A stretch of DNA of 64,000 nt, taken from assembly GCF_026151205.1 (NCBI RefSeq), contig NC_087074.1:19895240-19959239 (forward strand), in the 5' to 3' direction. Source of the stretch: Bolinopsis microptera. Taxonomy: Eukaryota; Ctenophora; Tentaculata; Lobata; Bolinopsidae. The notes beneath the pieces are model-generated. The model did not search any database. It was given only the letters and a program-made list of their open reading frames with translations, and was not told where the DNA came from. The stretch's first letter is position 1. Each line of letters opens with the position of its first letter. A program made the position numbers and the translations under genes. Shown in pieces: positions 13,501 through 25,400 of the stretch.

Positions 13501-16400
13501 TTAATTAGTTGCTCATTTGGAGATACTGATAAGTAGATATTTGATAAGGTTTTGATTTAGTCAAGACTGCGCTGAAATCACGAATAATTTGAGTGGTATC
13601 GTGGCACTGTACAAAAATGACAAACTAGTTTGACCTTCTATTACAAAAAACGTGAGGCCCTTACCTTGCTAAGTTCCTCCTTGAGTTCCTCTGATGGAAT
13701 ACTTGGAAGATCTGGCTCCATCTTTAGAACAGGCTCGTTCTCCTTGTCGGCCCCAACCTCCAACGGTTTAGAGTCACCGAACTTCTGGTCAAGTTCCGAC
13801 AGATTCACGGGGTATGACGGTGTTAACTTTAACTTGCTGTTGATTTCGTGCATGGTGTCGATGTAGTCCAGGGATTTGAGACAGTTGTGTTCGATGGTGG
13901 GGTAAGGGTCCGCAGACTCCTTAATGGCTGGGTCTATCACAAGAGTGACAGGAGCAACGTCTTTGTATTTCTTGGTACTCGGCTGTAGGCCGACCAGCTT
14001 AGCATCGCTGTACAGCTTACTACCAACTACCTTCTCTCCGAATATATCCACTAATACCTGATGATGAACGCAATGTTACACATCGCACAGCTATTGGAAA
14101 TGTTTATAAAATGTAAGATGTTTAATTAAATACTTATATTACTTGTATCATCCATATTTCATGCCTCGTTAAAGGTCATAGATCCATACGGCACTCAAAT
14201 ACGGGATTACGGAAATGTTTGTTTACCTTTTGGAAGTGGTCCAATAGTCTATCCAGCATCCTGAGCAGGTTGGGATGGTGACCAAGGTAGAAGTAAGCAA
14301 CCATTGTGTTATCACACAACAGTATGTTCAGCACGTTAACAACCCACGTAGACTCAGTCAGCAGCCCCGATTTCAGGGACATTACCAGTCTGATAGTCTC
14401 TACATATCCTGGGGTGGGTTATGTAATAGAAAACAGTACGGTATTTGGGAATTGTACACGTCCCACGGTACAAGTCACAACATGAAATACAACACGAAAT
14501 CTTAGAGGATTTCCATTACAGTCGTCCCTTAGTATTATAGAAAGTTGGCGATGTTCTTATACAAAATTAGGGAAATTGGGGGATTAGGTTCGGCCACAAT
14601 ACGGCCAAACATGATCTCCCAATTTCCCCGAAAGTTAAATGCGCGTGACTAACCGAGCTCTTTAGAGGTGAGTTTCCTTCTCTTACTGATGTTGGGGGTC
14701 GCCTGTTCGATTGTGGGCGGACCGGAAGGAGGAGCAGGTCGCTCTGAAGGGTGCATCCGAACTGGAGCGAGATGGGAGGAAGCTGAGGTGGGCATACTGC
14801 TGATGGACGGAGTAGTCACGGTAGGGCTGATGTGAATTGGTTGTGAGGATACTTGTAGGGCCGCTGTTGGGGGCGCTGGGGCAGAGGAGGAGCTCTTTTT
14901 CTTGCTTGAATCGGACTGATTCTGCGGTAAGGTTCAGGTTTAATCGTGGTAAGGGGTAAATAATCTGTTTTAAATTTTTAATGAGCAGAGGAACGTCTAT
15001 TTTTAAACTGTTTAATTAGTCAAAATATATCCTGGTTAAAGCCGTAACAGCAAATAGGGCCCCAAATACATAGCAAAATAAAAACCTTGGCTCTTTCCTT
15101 GCTTCTGCCTAAATTGCTCATTTTGGTTGGGGCTGGAGCGACCTGCAAAAAAGTGCTTTAAAACTCAGCCAGCCGATACCCATGGAGTGTCTAATATGAG
15201 TGAGATCTAAAATGTAAAATGTTGAGATACTCAACTGTTTAAAGCATGAAAAATGATTTGTTTGCAATTTTTCCGGCTGTTGAAGTTGATGGTGATGATA
15301 GCAGTGAAACTCTGGCTACACTCACCTGTAGCCTTGGAGCGGGACTGGGTTGGTAAGGAGGTTGGACTGCGTTAGCCGGGTACCGGTGTATCGTCTGTTC
15401 CCCGTATATAGTCGGGCCTGGAGGTGGTTGGTTGCCGGGGTACGGCTGTCTGAATCTCCAGCTATCAGGCCCATGAGGGGACATGTGGTCCGGCTGATAA
15501 GGTGGTCTCATGTACCCCATGTGGGAGGGGTGGTGTCCAGGATGCCCAGGTGGGTACTGGCCTGGATAATACATGGGAGGTCTGTACCCAGGGTGGTCAG
15601 AAGGTGGGGGTGGTCCTGTAGGAGGAGGACCGTGGAACCCAGACGTCATATTTGGGGGTGGGCCCCCATTGTGAATGTCAGGAGCAGGATGAGGTCCACC
15701 AGGATGAGGACCAGGGTGGGAGGAGGGAGGGTAGTAGCTGTTATAGTATGTGTTGGGTGGAGCGTACCTCTCGGCTGCACACTTGTTGGTCCCTGTGGGG
15801 GTTCTCTGTCAGTACATCCAGACTGTTAACTCTGTTAACACATTGCTTACTTAACGACATGTCAGGACCTAACTTGGCTAAAGAGTACCAGGTGTTGACC
15901 TAAACTAAACCTTACAAAACGGCCAACATATATATCTCACGTTAGTGGTCGCTTGTCGTTTTGGAGCGGGCTGTTTGTCCATGTCAGGACCTCGTCTCAT
16001 CTCATGGTTTAATCTGAGTGGCTCAGGACCGTGGTCACTCAGGAAGTCCAAACTGTGGTCGAACTTGCATTCAAATGCAAACAAATACTTGATGTACTGC
16101 TTCCTGAGGAAGCTCACTGCACTCTTGTCGTCTTTAATATTGAGGGCTTTAGCTACTTCGTTCCAAGACTTGTTCTTGTTGACCTGGGAGATGGGAGAAT
16201 TACATTCTCAGAAAAATGTTAATAATGGCTTCATTGCCTATTATTGAAACTACTGATAAGTAGTGTTAATACTAGAAGCATGCTCAATTCTCAAAGGAGT
16301 TTCATATTCGAATAACAGCGGCAAACGCAGTTTTGTATCCCAAGGGAACCAATAACTAACTGAAGGACCCTGCATTAAGTCTGCACTATACACACTACAC
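9419..16400. repeat. Right copy of ~9.5-kb direct duplication
   Basis: Partner of 1-6960. Unlike the left copy it runs on at its right edge into the first half of the ARID1 gene, so it is the copy contiguous with the full gene. The boundary lies inside the 16380-16642 minisatellite. Confidence 0.9.
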
Positions 16401-19400
16401 AGTGCACTATACACAGTGCACAGTGCACTATACACAGTGCACAGTGCACTATACACACTACACAGTGCACTATACACACTACACAGTGCACTATACACAG
16501 TGCACAGTGCACAGTGCACTATACACACTACACAGTGCACTATACACACTACACAGTGCACTTTACACAGTGCACTATACACAGTGCACTATACACACTA
16601 CACAGTGCACTATACACAGTGCACTATACACAGTGCACTATATATCAGAAAACGACACTCAACGAAGCGTATCAAGCCGCCGCTAAACAATACAACTGTA
16701 CGCAGCTTGAGTCTGCTCAGTGCACGTTACTCTCTTACAGACAGTACAATTTATGTCTAAATACCGTCACTGAACTAAGTCGGATATGATAATAATATAT
16801 ATATATAATATATATGTTTTGCGTCATGGCTCTCAATACTATACAACAGGAGAGAGAGAGAGAGAGAGAGAGCATGTAATGCAATTAGCCAATGACTGCA
16901 CAGCGTGCACCGACAACAGATCAATAAGGCCAGGTTCACGTGATATGTATTAGCCAATCACGCCCCACCATAGCAACGCTATAATTAGCGGGAGAGAGCG
17001 TAAAGCGGCAATTTCAAACACAGCACACTTGGCTTAGTTAATTTCGTGTCGTGCGGGTATATGTCTTGCAATCTGTACTCTTTTTCGGTGTGGGTATATG
17101 TCTTGCAATCTGTACTCTTTTTCGGTGTGGCTGTTGTGTTATTTTTGAGGTTGTAGAAGATACTCGGTACAATATCACAAGTTACGGGCGTGATCCTTAC
17201 CTCGGGCATTCCGTTTCTCCGGCAAACTTCTCTGTAAAGCTTGTACAGATCCAGAGGAATGTTGTTGGTGTTGTCTGCCATGGGGACCCGTAGGCACGGC
17301 GTCCCGTTTTGCTCCATGAAATCTTTGAAGGTGTCGAGGAACTTCTTACGCTGGGGTTCGTCCCCAAGTTCGTACTGCTTGGCGTAGGGTAGGTGACCAC
17401 TGGAACTGGCACTGTTTTTAATGTCGTCCTCTGAGAGCTGCGGAGACGGACTCGACAGTTGGGGAGTAGCAGTAATGTTCGGGGTGATCCTGTAAAACGG
17501 GCTGGTTGAAGGAAACATCGATATATCATCATGAATTATAACCCATTAAGAGAATTCGAGCGTAATTAGATATGCGTAAAGAGGAAATTATAAGTGGCGA
17601 ATAAAAATCATGAAATTTGGTTGAAATGAGAAATGAGCACTCACAGGGTGTGCCTGGTGTTGTGAGGGAATATGTTGATGGTTTGAGGAGTGAAACTCTT
17701 CAGTGTAATCACAGCATGTTTTTGATGTTGAGAATAGCTTATTTGACGGTCAGTAAGTTTATGAGCTGTCGGTGAGGACATATGAATATACGTAGGAATA
17801 ATGCTCAAATTAATGTTTAAATAATTAAATCGATTGTGAAAATAAGCCTTTAAAGAATGAAATTTTAATTTGTAAAATGGAGGTATGAATGTTGATGCGA
17901 TAGTATTGGAATAACTGACCCATTATTAAGAGCAGGGGGAGGCTGCTGGTTCATGCCATGCTGAGTGGGCGGAGCTGCACTCATGACATGTTGTTGAGGA
18001 TGTTGGGGTTGTCCTCCCGGAGACATCTGAGAGCGCTGCTGCATGGCCACAGAGGAAGGGGGTGGCACTGGTCCTCGGGGACTACTCGGTGGCTGGGACC
18101 GGTGCTGGATGTGCACGTTGTTTGGGGTCGAGATCATGGGGTTTGAGTTGTGCGGTGTTCGCATGTTGTAGTTCATTTGGCTCTGTGGCGGCACTGAGTT
18201 AGATATAGGAGACTTCGTCCCTGGAAAAAAGAGAGGTTAAATTTGAATTAGAAAGATTAGAAAACAGTTTGGACAGTTTGATAGATCGAAAGAAACCATT
18301 TGAAGGGTGGTTTTGTCATAAAGGACCAATAATTAATGATGCTTACTCGGGACGTGATGTGGCATTGGTCCGTTGAGAGAGGACGGAGGTGGTCCCTGGT
18401 ATTGAGAAACAGGTGGCTGACTGTGAACATATCTTATCTTATCAGAGGGGTGCAACCCGGCTGTAGGAGGGTAGTACCCCTGGTGATCCACCGACATTGG
18501 GGGTGCTGGATACTGGTGCATGTAACCCTGTAAAATATAAGAAGTTTAGGAATATAAACCAAGGAAGCCTCTAACCACCAATAATCGAATGAAAGTACTG
18601 GAGAAGGGACAGTGAGATTAGATGAGGTGAAACTGACTGACCCGATGATCCGGAACAGAGCTATTCTTGTCGTGTGGTTGGTTGGGAGGTGGTCCATGGT
18701 GCACAATACTAGTCTTCGGTGGGTAAGGGAGTCTGGAGGCGCCATAGGGCGGATAGGGGGGTCCGTTGTAGTGGGAATGGTGGTATTGCTGCGGTAACAT
18801 TACCGTCCGAGGACTACCGGACATGTGGTTGCTGGCGTGTTCCACTCCTGGCTATAATAAAGAAGGGTGGTTAGTTTAGTTATTTTACATCTGTTCTAAA
18901 ATCCAAGTTTATTTCTTTCGGAGTGACGACGTGTCGCCCCATTTTAATTTCTACAAAGACTGCGCCAGAAACGCACGTGCGAACTACTGAAGTGGACGAT
19001 AGCAGTTGGATACTTTTATTGTTCCAAGACGCGCATTGACTCAAAATTCGCAATTGTTAGTATTATGAGGTGCGCGCGTTGAACGAAACAGTGTGAGGCC
19101 GGTAGGTTCAGTGGCGCCAATCCATTACTCAATAACGTGACTCCCACCAGAGCGAGAGACCTCCCTTTACAGTACGCATGTTTTGACCAACAATGTGATG
19201 TCCACTAACTAGAACGGAGAAGAGGAGAGCACGGTTTTAGATTATCACGGTCTGATTGAAGGGAAGGACGTGGTTTTATAGGACTAGATAATGAATGTGT
19301 AGAATGTACATTGCGGTGTAACTGTGTACTTTTTATCTTACCTTAGTCGTAACCCCCATTTGACCCATTCAAACAAAGTATCTGAAGATTTTCCATTTAA

Positions 19401-22400
19401 TGATCAGACAGGCCCTTACATTTAGAGCTCATCCCTACCAACGGACACTAAAATCAACATTAAAACAATCCCAAGAGGACAGAAACAATGCCCACCCTGT
19501 ACACTGTACACAGCACCGTACAGAGCACTGTACAAAGCACTGTACAAAGCACACAGAGCATTTTACAGATCCCATCTAAATCTACAAGCCCAGCCTGTAC
19601 CACGTGAAATTGTTGCAATTCAGCGTGGTCCACAGTGAGGCTGTTCAGCGTGGTCCTAACGATCAATTATACCTTACTCTGAGACTCCCGCGTAATAAAA
19701 ACCCTGGAATTCACACCCCGGTACATATCATTATTTGTGTTATTATTACGAGTGTAATTACTTATGCACATAATATGTAGCATCTCTCTCTCTCTCCCTC
19801 TCTCTCTCTCCGAGCGACAAGATTATCAAACCAAAAACAAATCAACACCTCTATGTTGCTCCTTTATAATATATTTAGATATAATATATATTACATAACA
19901 TCACTCTTGTCATTGTGTGTATTAAAGAGATATATATTTTCTATTATCATATATACTATACGCCTGGGTGTCACGTGATAGTCCGTGTGCAGAAATCTGC
20001 AGAAATCTGCTGGACGCCTCCCAAGAATGCAGCTACGTCATTCAACAGCGCCGAGTAAGTCAGAATATATATAAGTACATTGTAATGCATGAGTCGTATA
20101 TATTATATACAATACGACGTTATATAACACGACACGTCATTACAGTACACAAAGCAAGACGGCAGCGGCATATTAATTACTAGCGTACAAGTTGTGTATT
20201 TATATATACTATATCATATACGCCGTGAGGAATTTATATTTGATGTATTTGATTTGTAAGTTGCCGCCATTGGAGTCTCGAGATTAAATAGAAAGACAAT
20301 CATTATAATGCGATTAGATCGTTGTTGTCAGAAAGATCGGTACAGATGTAACTCACATAATCTGAATCAGGTTATCAACCATTATATCCTACATATCCTA
20401 CAGGAATATCTTCCATAGAATTAAGAAAATGCGGTATATCCTACAGGAAATGCAGTATATCCTAGGTAGGGTAGCTATGTAATATAGAGGCACATTAGGG
20501 AGGACCCTGTATCCTAGGTAGGGTAGCTATGTAATATCCTAGGTAGGGTAGCTATGTAATATAGAGGGGTATATCCTAGGTAGGGTAGCTATGTAGAAAT
20601 GCGGTATATCCTAGTGCGGTATATCCTAGGTAGGGTAGCTATGTAATATAGAGGCACATTAGGGAGGGCCCTGTAGTATATCCTAGGTAGGGTAGCTATG
20701 TAATATAGAGGCACATTAGGGAGGCCCCTGTAGCTATCACTAATAATATTAGAGGACATGGTCATGTGCACCATCTATAATATAGGCCACCTATATTTAA
20801 CGCTACTCAAAATCGCGATCATATTATACATGCGGTGTGCAATATATTATAGAGGACGAAAGGGCGATTCCGTCTCGGAATTAAATGAATTGCGACTGAA
20901 ACTGTTAGTATGATGATGAGAAGAAAACGATTGGATTTCCGGGAAACGATAAGTTATTTTATGAGAGGGGATAAGGTAACAAACCTATGTTCTTTAAGCG
21001 ACAAATTTAAACGGGAAATTTGATTCTGAAGGTGGGATACAATTCATTAAGTTGATTTCAAGTTGGATACAAGCAGGTAAAAGTTGGCAAATTCAGGATA
21101 GCAGCGGCTAAAGTGGCAAGATTAAATTACAAATATTTAAGAGGCAATTGACAGATTGACTAGATTCATTAAACTGAAATAAGTAATAACTAATTAATCT
21201 CCCTACTAGAATGAAAAGCTGATCACCTTGATTTAACTAACTAACAAGACGTACAATCCTCCAACCCAACAACTAACGAACCCAGCAAGAGCAAACTTCC
21301 CCACACCACAACCCCTGTGTACAGGACACAAACAGGACACGTGACAGCCATCACGTGACCTCATCTGACAGTTAAATGAGAGCGCCCCAGGTCACGTGGT
21401 CAGGTCACGTGGTTATCTATCACGTGATTTACTCGGAGGTGCTGCCTGTAGCATAGACCTACTTCTCTTTCAAATAAAGTGCCCTCATTTGACCCATTTG
21501 CCTCATTGCTCTCCAAATTGGAGATATTAAGCTGCTAACAGCTAATCAATCAAGCAAAATGGAGGCGCTTTCACTGGGCAGTTAGAGGTCCAAATTACAC
21601 AGTAAGTGCGAGAGCACATGAGCAAATTAACTGTCCCCCTATTTGATATAACACAATATATGAATTAATCATCAGCTCAAATAAAATATCATTAATGTGA
21701 CAAAGAGAAAGCTCCTCTCAGCAACAATGAGGGTTCACAACTTAACGATCCCAACTGAGCGGGTAAAATAAATAGTTTGATTAATTACGAGACACTGCAG
21801 AAACTTGACTTTTCAGCGATATCGCAAGCTAAATACTTTAAGTAGTTTTAAGATGATTTACAGTGTCATTAAAAAACTCCGCAAGCAATACTGATGCAAT
21901 GAACGGTAGTCAGAGATAAGTTCAGTTACCAAATGATTGTAAGACTGCGTGGTAAAAATTGGCGGGAATGTAATCAAGGAAACAGATTGTTCAAGAAGGC
22001 ACATTCCTCAATCTTAATCGATAAGAAAACGGAAAATCTTCCGCCGTTAAATGCGGCAATCAGCTTATTTCTAAACATTTCATGTCAAAACAGGTCATAT
22101 GAAACAAAGCTATGCTGAGGTAAGTCGTAATTAAGAAAGAACAGCCAGTTTGAAAGAAAAGAGCAGACCGTTAAAACGACAACATCATTGTCCAACCGAT
22201 TTACAACCACAGCAATCCAGAACAAAGCAACCCCTTTAGGAACCACTGAACAAATATACCAAAACAAAGCAGAGCACAGAACAAAGCAGTCAGATCAGAG
22301 CCGCGAGGTGGGAGATATGCAGCTCGAGAGCCAGCTCAGAGAGAGAGACACAGAGAGCTCACTCTCTCTCTCTCTCACTCGCCCGCTCTCTCTCTCTCTC

Positions 22401-25400
22401 GACTCTGTACAGAGAGAGCTAGTCGGTGGCTGACTGGTGAATAGCGCGCTGCTCAGTAACGCGCTCTCTAATAACTTAATATCAGAGCACACACGGCTCT
22501 CTCTCGACTGCCTCGCTCTCTCTCGCTCTCTCTCTCTGGCTGCGAGCTGTGCATTATGGACGTTCTCCCGTATCACTATTTTGTATATAGCATTTCCCAA
22601 AGGTGGTAACTACTAAACAACTTTGAAGTTAATGTATGGGCTACAGGTGTGTCTGGTGCCCCTGTAGAGGGTGTCGGTTGGATATAGGGCCCTCACATAA
22701 CCAGATATCATCCACAAACCCTATTATTCCAGCTAAATATAACATCAGGCACCTACCCCAACCCATCTACCATGAATAATCATGGGTTACAGGTCAGCTT
22801 GCAGACTGTTGGACAACTATTGACCATGGCCATAATAAGGTGAAGTCAAAGAGATTATTGACATGGCTTGAGGCAGAGCAGATTAGCTGATTAGCAAGTG
22901 AGATGAACAGGGGGGTAATTTAGTAATTACACACACTTACACTCATCTCACACACATAGTGTAGGAATAAAATGGGGAGGGGAGGAGCTGAAAAACGTGT
23001 CAATTAGCTCAATTAACGTCATCAGAGTTATGAAACCGTGATGGAGAGACGAGACTATATCTTTCTAAGTATGTGCTCAGCAGATAATAATGGCTAATTA
23101 ACTTAAATAATGGTTATGTAACCTAAAAACGGTTGAATTACCAACCGATAACCGGCTTATCTCTTTGTTCAATTAATATTGACATGCCAAAAATAACTGA
23201 TACAAGTTATATAACCGTTACATATTTTATTCTGTAAGTAACCCTACTTGAAGCAGCACTGAATTCAAGGTGATAACGATGAGACTAATTTGATGTAATA
23301 AATAGCAAGTGCGTGGTAATAAATAGCAGGCAGCTCAGTATATGTATTATGTACGGTTGAATTTACAATGATTGTTGATTAAAGTCAATCTCAAGTAACT
23401 TCATAAGATATACAGCGCAACTCATCTCAAAACCAATCATCGATTACTGTGGATTGATTGCACTATATTGTATCCCAGATTACATGATATAGATACAGAA
23501 TTTATGGCAGTACAAATCGGTTGATTGGATATGACACGTACGTCTCGAGTGTTATTTGGTCTGGGGCAATCATTTAACACTGATATAAACTCGCTAGCGT
23601 ATCTCGGTGTGTGTCGTTTATCGAGCTGGAGTATTTAAATAATGCTGTCTTGTGCTTCGTCAGAACACACGGGCGATCATTTGAGGCATTGGTCCTTGCT
23701 GGTGCCTTACTCTATGTAAGTTATTATTGTGCAGCCTTTTTTTAAAGGTATATTGAACTTTTTGTAAGTTTAAGTTCTTGTTCGAAAGCCAAATACCCTG
23801 TTTCATTTCATAATATTCAACGATCATCGGTGCCTCATTTTTTCTTAATCTTAGTGTCCCAAAAATTGGCCTCATTTTGATAATATCATAACATTCTATG
23901 GTCAGCTTTAGTTCATTCTATTCAATTAATAAATCAGTTTGGTTCTAAGATAAATGCATGTTGACCGTCCAGGCTGGTAAATGATTGAGCTCGATAACTG
24001 ACCCCGTGATAAATAATATTATTACATTTCTGATAAATGATAAATCATGCTACTGTAATCAGTCCTTCACATTTTGATGTCGAATTTTTGCTAAATGGTT
24101 TCATTCTCATGATGCCTTGCATTGTTTTTAATGTGGTGCCGATGAAATTAATACGCTAAAAAAGTAAGCGTGTGCGTTTTTGAGTAGACAATGTAGATTA
24201 CATGTCCGGCGTAACAAAGCTAAAGGATAAAAATATCCTCAAATGAAGTGAAATCAGGTACTTTTATTTTGTGGTACACAGTCTAAAATAGATACAGTGC
24301 ACAGTAATAGTACGGGTAAAGTTTAGTGGCTGAAGCAAATGCAATACTAGAAGCTATTAAGTTCGGTCATTGTTTTCAAATCTTGTAATGCAAGTAAGAT
24401 ATCAAATAAAATGCCTGGATCAAAGCTGAATCTTAAAGAGCTTTCTTAAGAATACAAAATTTGATTGCTGAGGAACAATTTATTATTTGAGTCCCGTTTC
24501 AATGATCATGTTTCTTGACACCTTGAAGTTAAATATCTAAATTCTATCATTTTGCGAACCTTTTACCGCAACCATTGGGTATTTCAGCCATTTATTCGGC
24601 ATATGAATTCCTGGAAGAATATCGAACTTTTGAGATTCTTCGGATAAATTTCGGTTATGTCTGAATTCCGAAATATGAACACTGTCAAAAACATCGTGTA
24701 ATTTTCGAAAGTGTTAAAAAAGTAATCGTGCATCTCGATTTCGGAAAAGTTCTCGCAATTTTGACATTTTCGACATGCTAAAAAATACGGTCATTTGTGC
24801 ATGGATAAAAATTTCGGACATTTTTTTGATGGCGAAAATTAAGAATTTACTTCATAAATGCCAAGTCCTAAAATAAATTCTGATTGCGGTTAATTAGATA
24901 ACCCTGCAGCTGGTGAGGGATCCTATAAGAAACGTGAAAAATACCGCTGCAATTTCCTTTTATCCTTATCCTCGAAATTCAGGCTTTGGCGCGAAGCGCC
25001 AAAAAATTTAGGCTTTGGCGCGAAGCGTCAAAAAATATTTAGAATTCGGCCCCCCCATGAAGAAAATCATTCACCCCTGTTAATTAGATAACCCTGCAGC
25101 TGGTGAGGGATCCTATTAGACATGAGAAGGTGGAATTGTAGTGAGACATGGCATGAGAAGGTGGAATTGTCCCATATCCACAAAGTTGGCAAACCCAACA
25201 GATATCTGGGAGGAAATTTGGGAAGAATGAGGAAATTTTTGGCATCTGAGAGGAAATTTCTTGGTTAGCGACTGACAATTGCAGTCCGCAAAGAGCAGTT
25301 CAATCATTGGGTATCGAGAGGAAATTTTTCCTCTCTAAATGACTTAAAATTCGTGCCATCTTTAATTTTAATTTGTCCAATGTTTTGAATCCAAAATATT

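Noticed and set aside
16250..16789. Several overlapping open frames rich in H, Y, T, C, Q on both strands
   Set aside because: They are translations of the GTGCACTATACACA minisatellite.
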